Below the pieces are notes generated by a model that saw only the letters and a list, made by a program, of their open reading frames with translations, was not told the DNA's origin and ran no database searches. This document shows positions 27,507 to 36,117 of a stretch of DNA of 56,299 nt, one piece after another. The stretch covers positions 1 through 56,299 of the forward strand of contig JAFZVW010000002.1 in assembly GCA_017617635.1 (NCBI GenBank), read 5' to 3'. Position numbers and translations under genes: made by a program. Position 1 is the stretch's first letter, and each line of letters begins with the position of its first letter. The stretch comes from Bacteroidaceae bacterium. Its GTDB lineage: Bacteria; Bacteroidota; Bacteroidia; Bacteroidales; Bacteroidaceae.

Positions 27507-27615
27507 GGTAACAAATGTTACCTGTAGGGAAGGACACGAAACGGCGTACGGACAGCCTCGAAACGGCGTATCAAAGGCCACGAGACGGCGTATCGGGAAT
27601 GGCCAAACGACGTAG
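27484..27615. repeat. Degenerate array of six 22-bp units
   Basis: AGGTAACA occurs at 27484 and 27506. CGAAACGGCGTA occurs at 27537 and 27559, CGAGACGGCGTA at 27581, and CCAAACGACGTA at 27603. Every step within these runs is exactly 22 bases. The first two units share one motif and the last four another, so the sequence drifts while the period is held. There are no regular CRISPR-like spacers. Confidence 0.75.
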
Positions 27616-27676
27616 AGAAAATTAAAAGATTAAAAAATTAAAAAGTTAAACCATTAAACTATTAAACAACTATGAG

Positions 27677-27724
27677 TGAAATGAACCCCGAATGTTTCTT
27701 GTCTAACTTTCGTGGTTCATTTCA
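27677..27724. repeat. Long inverted repeat
   Basis: TGAAATGAACC (27677-27687) pairs perfectly with GGTTCATTTCA (27714-27724) around a 26-base loop. It lies between an A/T-rich TTAAA-repeat stretch (27620-27670) and the hipBST promoter. It could be a terminator-like structure or a palindromic mobile unit. Confidence 0.45.
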
Positions 27725-27801
27725 TTTGCCGGCCTTCTGTTTTTTTTGAAGGTCACCAAAAGAGTCAGGTTGTGTTGCTGTTGAAGCGAAAAATCTCATT
27801 T

Positions 27802-27862
27802 TATTGCGATTTTTGCATTGGTTCTATCAAATTTTGTTTATCTTTGCACCAAAATCGCAATA
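27802..27862 (+). promoter_or_regulatory. hipBST promoter with flanking inverted operator half-sites
   Basis: The -7 box TATCTTTG (27839-27846) lies 27 bases before the hipB start. The 12-base TATTGCGATTTT (27802-27813) and its exact reverse complement AAAATCGCAATA (27851-27862) flank the promoter on either side. A symmetric pair like this is what a dimeric HipB/HTH repressor would bind. Confidence 0.6.
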
Positions 27863-27872
27863 TATTGGTAAA

Positions 27873-28094
27873 ATGACACAGCAGGAAATTGGCAATATTA
27901 TCAAGGAAAGACGCAGGAAGCTGGGCATCAACCAGCAAACACTGGCTGACCTGGCGTGTGTGGCTGTCAATACAGTCGTCGCTATCGAGCGTGGAGAAGG
28001 TAATCCGTAACTGTCCACGCTACTTACTATCCTTGATACATTAGGGTTGCAAACCGATATTAATATCAAGCAGCTGGAGTATGAGAAAGTGTAA
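27873..28094 (+). pseudogene. hipB: hipB-like XRE antitoxin/repressor interrupted by an in-frame stop
   Basis: The frame encodes an XRE helix-turn-helix protein: MTQQEIGNIIKERRRKLGIN, followed by QQTLADLACVAVNTVVAIERGEGNP. Codon 46 is TAA (28008-28010). Reading past it in the same frame gives 27 further residues typical of HipB, beginning LSTLLTILDTLGLQTDINI, down to TAA 28092-28094. So a single codon, ordinarily a sense codon such as CGA or CAA, has become a stop. The HTH itself is complete before the stop, but the C-terminal strand used for dimerisation in HipB is lost unless the stop is read through. The full-length frame overlaps the next gene by 14 bases, as in intact operons. Confidence 0.8.
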
Positions 28095-28389
28095 AGTCTA
28101 TATTAACGATATAGAGGCGGGCATTCTTACGGAAACGGATGCACGCGAATATGTTTTTACCTACCATGACGGCTATCATGGCGAGCCTGTATGCCTTGCA
28201 ATGCCTGTAACGGATAAACCATACCACTCCAATTACCTCTTTCCATATTTCTTCAATATGCTGTCCGAGGGTTCCAACCGCCAGATACAATCCATGCTAC
28301 ATCATATCGATGAAAACGATGATTTTGGTATTATGTTGGCAACTGCACAGAATGATACTATTGGAGCTGTAACCGTCAAACCGATGTAG
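28081..28389 (+). CDS. hipS: HipS-like antitoxin (stand-alone HipA N-terminal subdomain)
   Basis: The 102-residue protein corresponds to subdomain 1 of HipA: a beta-rich start (MRKCKVYINDIEAGILTE), a YVFTYHDGY strand and the conserved FPYFFNMLSEGSNRQ helix. In two-gene hipBA loci this is fused to the kinase. In E. coli O127:H6 hipBST it is a separate protein, HipS, that neutralises the HipT kinase. The size and gene order here match hipS. It overlaps the original hipB frame by 14 bases and is followed by the kinase after 5 bases. Confidence 0.8.
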   Translation: MRKCKVYINDIEAGILTETDAREYVFTYHDGYHGEPVCLAMPVTDKPYHSNYLFPYFFNMLSEGSNRQIQSMLHHIDENDDFGIMLATAQNDTIGAVTVKPM

Positions 28390-28394
28390 AAGAT

Positions 28395-29405
28395 ATGATA
28401 AAACTCGGCGTTTGTCCATCCACCTTGCAGTCGGGCTTTGATACTTATTCACCAATGGCTCGTAAAATATTGTTCGACGGGAGGCCTGTTTCGCATATCC
28501 TTGATTTCTGCAGCCCGTCCAACGATGATGCCGACAACGAAGCCTACTTGAAAAACGTGGGACGCATATCCCTCTCTGGGGTGCAGCCCAAGGCCAGTTT
28601 GGTCGTCAGTTCAAACAATAGGTTAGTCAGGCCGTCCGACGAAGAGCGAGGAACATACATACTGAAGCCGGCTCCGACATCATACGCGCTGCTTGACCGC
28701 AAATATTGTCCTGCCAACGAACATCTGACCATGCAGCTTGCCTCGCAGGTTTATCATATAGAAACTGCAGCCAATGCCGTCTGTTTCTTCCGTGACGGGG
28801 AAGCCGCCTATATATGCCGCCGCTTTGATTTAGGACATGACGGACAAAAATACAGTCAGGAGGATTTTGCCTCGCTTGCGGGATTGACAAGTGCCAATGG
28901 CGGAAGGGATTTCAAATATAGCAATCTCAGTTACGAGGAATGTGCGGGAATAATACGCCAGTATGTAAGGGCCGCTCCTGTTGAAATACTGAAGTTCTTT
29001 CGCATAGTCGTTTTCAATTATCTTACCCTCAACGATGATGCACACCTGAAGAATTTCTCTCTCGTCAACCGAGGTGACGGGGAGTATCACCTTGCACCGG
29101 CATACGATCTTGTCAATACAAGTCTTCATCTGAGGATGCCCGGTATCTTTGCCCTTGACAAGGGATTGTTCAGGGAGGGAATGGACTTAACTGATACAAG
29201 AACAGTAGGAAGAAAAGATTTCGAGGAGTTCGGACGCCGTATAGGTATATCAGCGAGATTGGTGAAACGGGAATTGGATTTCTTCGCTACTGCGCATCCC
29301 CTTGCCAAGGAGCTGATAGACCGATCCTTCCTGTCTGACTCGCTGAAGCGAAACTATTGGTTATCATACGACTACAGACGTTCGACATTGAGCTGTAACC
29401 GTTAA
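28395..29405 (+). CDS. hipT: HipT-like serine/threonine kinase toxin
   Basis: The 336-residue kinase lacks the N-terminal HipA subdomain, as HipT does (about 335 residues). The Gly-rich loop is GRISLSGVQPKASLVV, with S59-L60-S61 where E. coli HipT has the autophosphorylated Ser-Ile-Ser. The catalytic loop is LNDDAHLKNFSL (D215), and the metal-binding Asp is D238 in APAYDLVNTS. All core catalytic residues are present, so it should be active. The E. coli HipT target is tryptophanyl-tRNA synthetase; the target here is unknown. The 5-base gap to hipS suggests coupled translation. A retained active kinase beside a damaged hipB implies HipS alone may suffice as antitoxin. Confidence 0.82.
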   Translation: MIKLGVCPSTLQSGFDTYSPMARKILFDGRPVSHILDFCSPSNDDADNEAYLKNVGRISLSGVQPKASLVVSSNNRLVRPSDEERGTYILKPAPTSYALLDRKYCPANEHLTMQLASQVYHIETAANAVCFFRDGEAAYICRRFDLGHDGQKYSQEDFASLAGLTSANGGRDFKYSNLSYEECAGIIRQYVRAAPVEILKFFRIVVFNYLTLNDDAHLKNFSLVNRGDGEYHLAPAYDLVNTSLHLRMPGIFALDKGLFREGMDLTDTRTVGRKDFEEFGRRIGISARLVKRELDFFATAHPLAKELIDRSFLSDSLKRNYWLSYDYRRSTLSCNR

Positions 29406-29457
29406 CCTCTTTGTATAGTTTCATGCGCTATTCGCGCTTTATTTCAATATAAATTTG

Positions 29458-29465
29458 TATTTTTG
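29458..29465 (+). promoter_or_regulatory. Candidate -7 element for the M60 gene
   Basis: TATTTTTG matches TAnnTTTG and lies 25 bases before the ATG. No good -33 TTTG is visible. Confidence 0.4.
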
Positions 29466-29490
29466 TAGGGTCGTAAAACGGAATAATGGT

Positions 29491-32400
29491 ATGAAAAGGT
29501 TGCTTGTCCTGATTTGTGTATTGTTGTGCTGGGTGACTGTCCGGCCGCAGTGGAACGGTTATGAGGTGAAATCGATTGCAACTGTGCCGGCAACGACATT
29601 GTCGAGTGGATATTATGCCTTGTACCAGAACGGTCACAAGGGTTTTGCGTTTCTTTCGAAGTCGATGCTGAGTGTCTGGGGGGCTGACTTTAATCTCGCC
29701 AAGAGCAGGATCAGTTCGGATGCTCCCGGTATATCGGCATTTGCTGATATGGACAGGGATATCGCCACGGGGCCTGCGCCTAACGACCGTCGCTGGTATG
29801 TGTTCAGGATAACGGACAAGGGCAACGGGATGTGTACCATACAGTGTGCCGACGGTACGTATGTGCCGGAGTTCGGCACGAGGGTGAAGCTGGTTTCGTC
29901 TGCAACGCCGGGGGTGCTGGAATATACTAATCATGGGGGGTATTTCTCGTTCAAGAGCAACGGACAGGCTTTGGACGGTGATGACTACAGTGGCTCGTAT
30001 GCCAATGTATCCACTTTGGCCACATGGGACTATAGTGTGCCTGATGCATCAAGCAATTCGGCATGGACGCTGTATCCGGTGGAGATGGAGCGGTTCGGTG
30101 AGGCTAAGCGTTACAAGCTGAAGCATGTCAGTTCGGGCAGGTATCTGTCGCTGGGCAGCGGTTACACGGAAACGAGGGTTGTAAATGCCACAACGCTGCA
30201 GGACCGCGGTACTTCGTTTTGCATAAGCCGTAGCGGCGAGGGATATGTTTTTACTAAATTCGGTACGACCGAGACGCTGGGTTGTGCAACGGGCACGTGG
30301 GCCGGCTGGAACACTACGTATAATGTTGCTACGGAATGGAACATTGTTGATACGGATGACGGCTGTGTGTACATTACTTCGTCCAAGGGTTATCTAGGGC
30401 CTAATTCAGGCGCGACGGCTGCGGGTGAGTATGTGTATACGAACCAGAAGCTGCGTGATGATGTGAAGTGGCAGATTGTCGAGAGCAATGACGAGGTGAA
30501 TGTCACGTATGTCTACATGAACGGTGATACGGAGTGGTTCCGCGAGACGAAGACGGTTGCCCCGGGGCCTTATCCCGAACTGGTTATACCTAATGCCGGT
30601 GTGAAGTACACGAATGTGCCGGTCGGAAGGGTGACGAGGGACGAGACGGTGGTAATCAATTGCGAGGTTTCATCGGCATATCCGCTGATTTATTCGCAGA
30701 ACTTGGATGATGCCCAGTGGGTGTATTTCAGTAATTTTGACAACGGTGGAACGGCGTATTTCCTGAACTATAATGCGAGTACGCCCAAAAGGCTGGTCAT
30801 AGGTCAGACGACTCCGTCTGCGGCGTCGGCATCGGCATACAAGTGGGCGTTCGTCGGTAATCCGATAACGGGATACAAGGTTTACAACAAGGCTGCGGGG
30901 AACTCCAAGATACTGTCGAGCACGAATCCTACGGGTGACGGCAATACGGGTGGGAACACATATATCCATCTGGAGGCGGAAACGGACGATATGGCGGCAA
31001 ACGGGTTCAATACGCACTGGAACATTGTGCCGAGTGCGCTGGGATTCTATTTCGTGCGGCAGGGCGAGGATGTGCGTGCCAACAAGCGCGGTAGCGTGCT
31101 GGCTTACTGGACGGACGGCTCGGATGCAGGCAGCCGTATGTTTACAGTGCCTGTCGAGAGCATGTCGCCTGTGACTTCGCTGGTGACGGCGGACGGTGTG
31201 GCTGTGGACGGTTCGAAAAAGTACAACCTGGTAAACCGCTATACGGGAAATGCTGTAGGAACTGACGGGGAACTGCTGACGTGTATGCGTGCCGGTATAA
31301 GCAGTACGCAGCAGTGGTCGGTGGTTTCATCGGGCAGTGGCTTCCAGTTTAGGAATACGCTTAATAAGTACCTGACGGGAGGTCCTACGAGTGACAGTTT
31401 TGCAAGCAAGGGCTCGGCAAGAGATGATGCTACGGTTATGTATCTGTATGCAGGCGAGAATGTGGACGGGGTGCAGTATTACTATATCAATGATATGAGC
31501 TCGGTGACCATGAACTCGGCTGCATTGCGCCATTTCCTGGGTGATGACGGTACTACGGTGCGTTCGCGCGGTGCGCGTGTGGGAACCCGTATGCAGTGGT
31601 ACTTGCAGGAGGCGGTTCCGACCGAGAGCCCTGAGACGGAGCCTACGGTGACCTATGTCGGGAGCATTGGCAGCGGCAGTTATTACCGTCTGGTGAGCTA
31701 TACGGATCAGAGTATGTCTATGTCTGAATCTGGCGGCGGTGTAATAACGACTAAGACGGACAGGGGGAACTACAGCCAGGTGTGGCAGTTGAGCTCGGGC
31801 AGTAGCGGCTATACGCTGAAGAACCTGCTTTCGGGCAAATACATAGGCAGTGCTCCTGATGCGAGTGCGCAGTGGACAACGTCAGGCAGCGGTGCGACTT
31901 TCTATACAGCATCGTCCAGTATGGGCGGCAATACGGTGTTCTATTTCACGACATCACGCAGCGGATGGTTAGGGGGCAATCCCAATCCTGACAGTTATGA
32001 CGCGCTGCATTCTGCTCCGCATCAGGGCAACAAGGTTGTTGCATGGCAGGGTAGTGCGGATGCATCGAAGTGGATGCTGGAGCGCGTGGATATATCGTCG
32101 TCTGACCTGACAAAGGTCCAGGAACTGCAGTCGGTGGTGAATGCCGACTATACAAGCAGGCTTTCCAATTTCTTCAGCGACTATGCATGCTCGCAGCTGA
32201 AGGCTGACTATGCGTTGATGGGTGACGACCAGCTGCGAAGTGCAATGAGCGACCTGCCTTATGCCTTGCGCGAGGAGGCGGTGCGTGTGAAGAACGACAG
32301 GTGGAGCAGTGATGCGACCAGGAACTATTACGAGAAGGATTTCCGCATACATGAATATGAGGCGTATTCGGATCCGTATGTGTGGAGTGACAAACTGGGA

Positions 32401-34311
32401 CTTGGATATTTCAGCCAGATTACACAGCCTACGGGTATCCGTGTGAAGTCGGGCGAGGTGGTTTATCTGCTTGTCAACGACAATGTGGCTGACAGTGACG
32501 GGCAGCTGTATGCCGAGATGGTTCCGGGGGTAAGCCTGACGGGGCCGCAGTTTTCGCTGAAGCGTGGATACAATGCCGTGGTTGCGTCGGACGACTGCGA
32601 GGTGTTTATAACGTATAACTGTACGAATACGAACAAGTACCTGTCCAGCTATCCCGACATCAGGATTCATATTGTGGGTGGTACATGCAACGGTACGTTT
32701 GACATGAACAGGGGGCATAACAACAATGACTGGCACTGGCTGTCGAACAATATGTTTGCGGACACTTACCTGCACCTGCGGTCTGATTATCATGTGATGA
32801 ACTGTTACCTGGACAGGGTGATGAACACGACGAACATGTCGGGTGCGCTGAAGATATGGGACTTCGTCTTCGAGACGGAGGAGAGGCTTATGACGTCGCA
32901 GTTCGGCAACGGCAAGTACCGTCCGATTATGCTGGTGGTGGACAATACGACCAATAATCCCAACTGGACTTCCGGACGTGTGTCAATGCCGGGTATGTAC
33001 GGAGACGGTGCGCTGAACTACAACAATCTGCTGTACAGCGGTGAGAACGGCGGAGCGCAGTGGGTTATAGAGCATGAGGAGGGTCATGGACATCAGGGTC
33101 CCATTAACCTGAGCGGAACGACCGAGGTGAGCAACAATACCCTGGCACAGATAGTAAACCACATCTGGGGTGTAAGGACCAGTCGCGGACAGGCGCAGAA
33201 TGTGGCATTCGATTACTTTAACAACGGTATTGCGTGGATTGACTATGCACGAAGCATGATGAACAGCGAGGTGACCAATCCAAGCTGGCTGTCGAACAGT
33301 ACGTGGATAAGCAACAAGTGGTGGTATCAGCTGTGGCTGTACTTCCACCTGAAGGGGGACGATACGTTCTTCCCGCGTTGGGTCGAGAAGCTGCAGTCGA
33401 TGAACGGCGGTATCAAGAAGACGGGAAGCAGCAGTATAGCACGTCAGAGTTCATCGCGTACAACCACTGACCTGCAGGGTTCGACAAGTACTGCCGGAAG
33501 CTGGACGTCTGAGTATATGCGTATAGCTCTGGCTGCCTGTGAGACGGCACAGACGGACTTGTACGAGTTTTTCAGGATGTGGGGATTCTTCCGTTATGCC
33601 GACGAGGTAAAGACGACTGTGAACGAGGATTCGAGGGGCGACGGTATATTCAGGATAGGTGACTATTCGACATATTACCTGCGTCTGCCTGTACGCGGCA
33701 ACTCGGTTGACGAGAATGCCCTGGCATGGTGTAAGGAGAAGATGCAGAGCTATCAGAAGAAGGCTCCGGGAGTGATGTTTATCAATGATACCGGCGAACT
33801 GACTCCGATAGACGATGATGCCGAATGCCTGAAGTATGATCCGTCATTGGCAGGCAAGTCCAGGCAGTATGCCGACGGCGGTGCCAGGATGAACGAGGGA
33901 GGTCTGGGTACCTATACACACTTTGGCAGGGACGAGTCGGATCATCTGGGTTTCTCGCGCAACGGAACTACCATTACGATAAGCGGCACGGGTGCCGTGG
34001 GATTCAAGATATATGACGGTTCGGGCGAGCTTGTCTATGTGAGCAATACCACGACGTTCAGTGTAGACAGTACCATAGCCAACGGTCTTGCCGGCGGTAC
34101 TTATTCGCTGGTGGCATCGCTGGGGGATGATACCGACCTGCTCTTCTGCGGTCCTCATACCAAGTACACCACGCGTGACATTACCGGCATCACCGAAACC
34201 GAGGGTGTCAAGGACGGGCGTGCTGACATATCTGACTTGCAGGGGCGTCGTCTGAACGGCCTGCACAGGGGTGTCAACATCGTGAACGGTGCCAAGATAT
34301 TTGTAAGGTAG
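29491..34311 (+). CDS. Secreted M60 (enhancin-like) metallopeptidase with lectin-like repeats
   Basis: The ATG at 29491 gives a signal peptide (MKRLLVLICVLLCWVTVRPQ); an upstream in-frame TTG at 29455 would spoil it. Residues about 20-850 hold several beta-trefoil/ricin-like segments with YYxLxN...KYL...W patterns (for example YYRLVSYTDQSMSMSESG), likely carbohydrate-binding. Residues about 960-1400 form the M60 catalytic region, with the zincin motif H1195-E-E-G-H1199 and the further ligand E1212, fitting HExxH-x(8-28)-E. M60 peptidases cut mucin-type glycoproteins. The C-terminus ends in DLQGRRLNGLHRGVNIVNG and a short basic end, as in the large protein at 21325. Total 1,606 residues. Likely a host- or diet-glycoprotein protease at the cell surface. 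Confidence 0.9.
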   Translation: MKRLLVLICVLLCWVTVRPQWNGYEVKSIATVPATTLSSGYYALYQNGHKGFAFLSKSMLSVWGADFNLAKSRISSDAPGISAFADMDRDIATGPAPNDRRWYVFRITDKGNGMCTIQCADGTYVPEFGTRVKLVSSATPGVLEYTNHGGYFSFKSNGQALDGDDYSGSYANVSTLATWDYSVPDASSNSAWTLYPVEMERFGEAKRYKLKHVSSGRYLSLGSGYTETRVVNATTLQDRGTSFCISRSGEGYVFTKFGTTETLGCATGTWAGWNTTYNVATEWNIVDTDDGCVYITSSKGYLGPNSGATAAGEYVYTNQKLRDDVKWQIVESNDEVNVTYVYMNGDTEWFRETKTVAPGPYPELVIPNAGVKYTNVPVGRVTRDETVVINCEVSSAYPLIYSQNLDDAQWVYFSNFDNGGTAYFLNYNASTPKRLVIGQTTPSAASASAYKWAFVGNPITGYKVYNKAAGNSKILSSTNPTGDGNTGGNTYIHLEAETDDMAANGFNTHWNIVPSALGFYFVRQGEDVRANKRGSVLAYWTDGSDAGSRMFTVPVESMSPVTSLVTADGVAVDGSKKYNLVNRYTGNAVGTDGELLTCMRAGISSTQQWSVVSSGSGFQFRNTLNKYLTGGPTSDSFASKGSARDDATVMYLYAGENVDGVQYYYINDMSSVTMNSAALRHFLGDDGTTVRSRGARVGTRMQWYLQEAVPTESPETEPTVTYVGSIGSGSYYRLVSYTDQSMSMSESGGGVITTKTDRGNYSQVWQLSSGSSGYTLKNLLSGKYIGSAPDASAQWTTSGSGATFYTASSSMGGNTVFYFTTSRSGWLGGNPNPDSYDALHSAPHQGNKVVAWQGSADASKWMLERVDISSSDLTKVQELQSVVNADYTSRLSNFFSDYACSQLKADYALMGDDQLRSAMSDLPYALREEAVRVKNDRWSSDATRNYYEKDFRIHEYEAYSDPYVWSDKLGLGYFSQITQPTGIRVKSGEVVYLLVNDNVADSDGQLYAEMVPGVSLTGPQFSLKRGYNAVVASDDCEVFITYNCTNTNKYLSSYPDIRIHIVGGTCNGTFDMNRGHNNNDWHWLSNNMFADTYLHLRSDYHVMNCYLDRVMNTTNMSGALKIWDFVFETEERLMTSQFGNGKYRPIMLVVDNTTNNPNWTSGRVSMPGMYGDGALNYNNLLYSGENGGAQWVIEHEEGHGHQGPINLSGTTEVSNNTLAQIVNHIWGVRTSRGQAQNVAFDYFNNGIAWIDYARSMMNSEVTNPSWLSNSTWISNKWWYQLWLYFHLKGDDTFFPRWVEKLQSMNGGIKKTGSSSIARQSSSRTTTDLQGSTSTAGSWTSEYMRIALAACETAQTDLYEFFRMWGFFRYADEVKTTVNEDSRGDGIFRIGDYSTYYLRLPVRGNSVDENALAWCKEKMQSYQKKAPGVMFINDTGELTPIDDDAECLKYDPSLAGKSRQYADGGARMNEGGLGTYTHFGRDESDHLGFSRNGTTITISGTGAVGFKIYDGSGELVYVSNTTTFSVDSTIANGLAGGTYSLVASLGDDTDLLFCGPHTKYTTRDITGITETEGVKDGRADISDLQGRRLNGLHRGVNIVNGAKIFVR

Positions 34312-34344
34312 GCTCAGTTTGCCTCAAAAAAAATAGAATATAAA

Positions 34345-36117
34345 ATGAGAAAAGTATTTTTAATGACAATTGCGTTGCTGGTTGTGATGACCATTGGTGC
34401 ATGGGCACAAGGTGCAGGACTGAGTCAAGGACAAGCTGTGAAGCAGGCAACAGCCACCCCCGCACGGGCATCTAAGACATGCCCTCATTGCGGTATTACG
34501 AAGGGCAACATTACCTATCCGTGGCAACACGAATCGTGGTGTCCCTATTATAGGGCAAGGAATTCGGGAACAACATCCGGCAGCTCCCGAGGCTCCTCCA
34601 GTGCCAGTATCGTGGCAAGCGGAATTGCTGCCGGCGTTGGCAGCAGCATATCAAATGCATTTTCAAATTGGCTGAATTCCGAACCGAAGAAGGACTACAG
34701 TGTCTATAAGAATACCAAGCCTGGGAGTTTTTTGAATATCTTATATGATTACGACCCAAATAAGGAGCAGAAATATGTTGTGCTACGTGCCGGTGGTAAG
34801 GTCGGAATATGGGAGAATGCATGGACATATCACGATCGAAGCAAAGGAGAGACCCATTCCTATCCAGGTGAATGGATAGTAATACCCAAAAAATATGACT
34901 ACATCTGGGTGTCTTATTGTGGAACTGAATTAAAAAGGGTGATGGCAGTAGTTGGTGTTAAGCAGAAGAATAGTAATGCTATGTTCTATGGGCTCAATAA
35001 TGCAAACAGAGAACTGATAAAGGCAAACAAATACACCAAATTCTGGACGGTTCGTGCGTTGGAAGATACACCACTGGTAGTTGCTTTCGGATATACCGAC
35101 GATCAGGGACGTGATAAGTGGGATTTGTGGAAAGTGGTAGTGGTAAAGGAAAAGAAAGTCTCCTACGTGAATGCCGTTCAGGTGGGTGGCCCTTACGATG
35201 ATGTCGCTATTTGGAACAAATACGTGAGAGTTACCAATGGTGGACGCAGTCACATGCTCGACCATTTCGGTAAGGACGTCTTTAATCGCGACTTCGCTCA
35301 GGTGGGAACTCCGTTTGGTCCTACGAAGATGGCATGGGCACAAGATGTGGCTGGAGGTAAATATGGTGTGATAGACTCCCTTGGGCACTCGCTCCTTCCT
35401 TGCGAGTATGATATGATAAATATCCTGAACAGAGGAGTCCTGCTTACAAAGGGGGACAGGAAAGGCTACTACTATGCCGATGGTCGCCAATTGCCCTGCG
35501 AGTACGACAAGGTTCGTGAGTACGGAGACGGACTGTTGGTAGAGAAAGACGGAAACACATGGATAGAACACGCAGGAAAGAGCATACCGCTTTATGTGTA
35601 CAATACAGAGGAGGAAATAGAAGGAATAGCCAAGAAATGGGGAAAAACTTTTGAAGATAAGTCCTTTGCGAATTGGTATGCAAGGGAAAGCGCTGAGGTA
35701 CGCGCACAGTTTATGAAGAAAGACGAATTCGAGAAAGAGAGCGACCATAAAATACGCATTGCCGACAAAACGGCTCAGGAGAAGTATGTGAGCGAGAAGA
35801 TGGGTGATGCCATGTCGCGCTTCCTTACTACAAATCTGGCAAAAGACTCCCTGTTCATGGGAAGTGCATACGACTCAGAAATGGAGTGTTTCGAATTCTT
35901 CCCCTCTCAATGCCCGTGGAATGCATTCCGCTATCCCGTAGCTATTGCCGATGCCAAACAGTTTAAGAGCGAATTTTCTGGTGCAAAAGTTGAAGACAGG
36001 ATGCTCCGTTTTGACACCCCTTCCGTGAAACAATTCACCCTGAAAATACGGAAGAAGGTAGGTAAATATGGAGGAACACGTGATATTACCTACAATGTCG
36101 TCCTGAGTGATGATTAG
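34345..36117 (+). CDS. Exported protein with WG-like repeats
   Basis: A signal peptide (MRKVFLMTIALLVVMTIGAWAQ) is followed by a C-P-H-C...W-C-P-Y pair at about 45-70 that resembles a small zinc site, then a Ser/Gly-rich linker (about 75-110). The middle has at least two WG-type beta repeats, GGKYGVIDSLGHSLLPCEYD and RKGYYYADGRQLPCEYDKV. The C-terminal 160 residues are charged and helical, then beta-rich. I do not recognise a defined function; WG repeats usually mediate binding. It begins 33 bases after the M60 gene and may be cotranscribed with it. Its stop overlaps the convergent permease stop by 4 bases. Confidence 0.7.
   Translation: MRKVFLMTIALLVVMTIGAWAQGAGLSQGQAVKQATATPARASKTCPHCGITKGNITYPWQHESWCPYYRARNSGTTSGSSRGSSSASIVASGIAAGVGSSISNAFSNWLNSEPKKDYSVYKNTKPGSFLNILYDYDPNKEQKYVVLRAGGKVGIWENAWTYHDRSKGETHSYPGEWIVIPKKYDYIWVSYCGTELKRVMAVVGVKQKNSNAMFYGLNNANRELIKANKYTKFWTVRALEDTPLVVAFGYTDDQGRDKWDLWKVVVVKEKKVSYVNAVQVGGPYDDVAIWNKYVRVTNGGRSHMLDHFGKDVFNRDFAQVGTPFGPTKMAWAQDVAGGKYGVIDSLGHSLLPCEYDMINILNRGVLLTKGDRKGYYYADGRQLPCEYDKVREYGDGLLVEKDGNTWIEHAGKSIPLYVYNTEEEIEGIAKKWGKTFEDKSFANWYARESAEVRAQFMKKDEFEKESDHKIRIADKTAQEKYVSEKMGDAMSRFLTTNLAKDSLFMGSAYDSEMECFEFFPSQCPWNAFRYPVAIADAKQFKSEFSGAKVEDRMLRFDTPSVKQFTLKIRKKVGKYGGTRDITYNVVLSDD

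Noticed and set aside
27484-27615. Possible CRISPR array
   Set aside because: Units are 22 bases including the conserved part, so there is no room for unique spacers, and there are no cas genes nearby.
35444-35748. Minus-strand frames inside the WG-repeat-like gene
   Set aside because: They lie antisense to a gene with a signal peptide and repeat structure; their products are Cys/Phe/Leu-rich shadow sequence.
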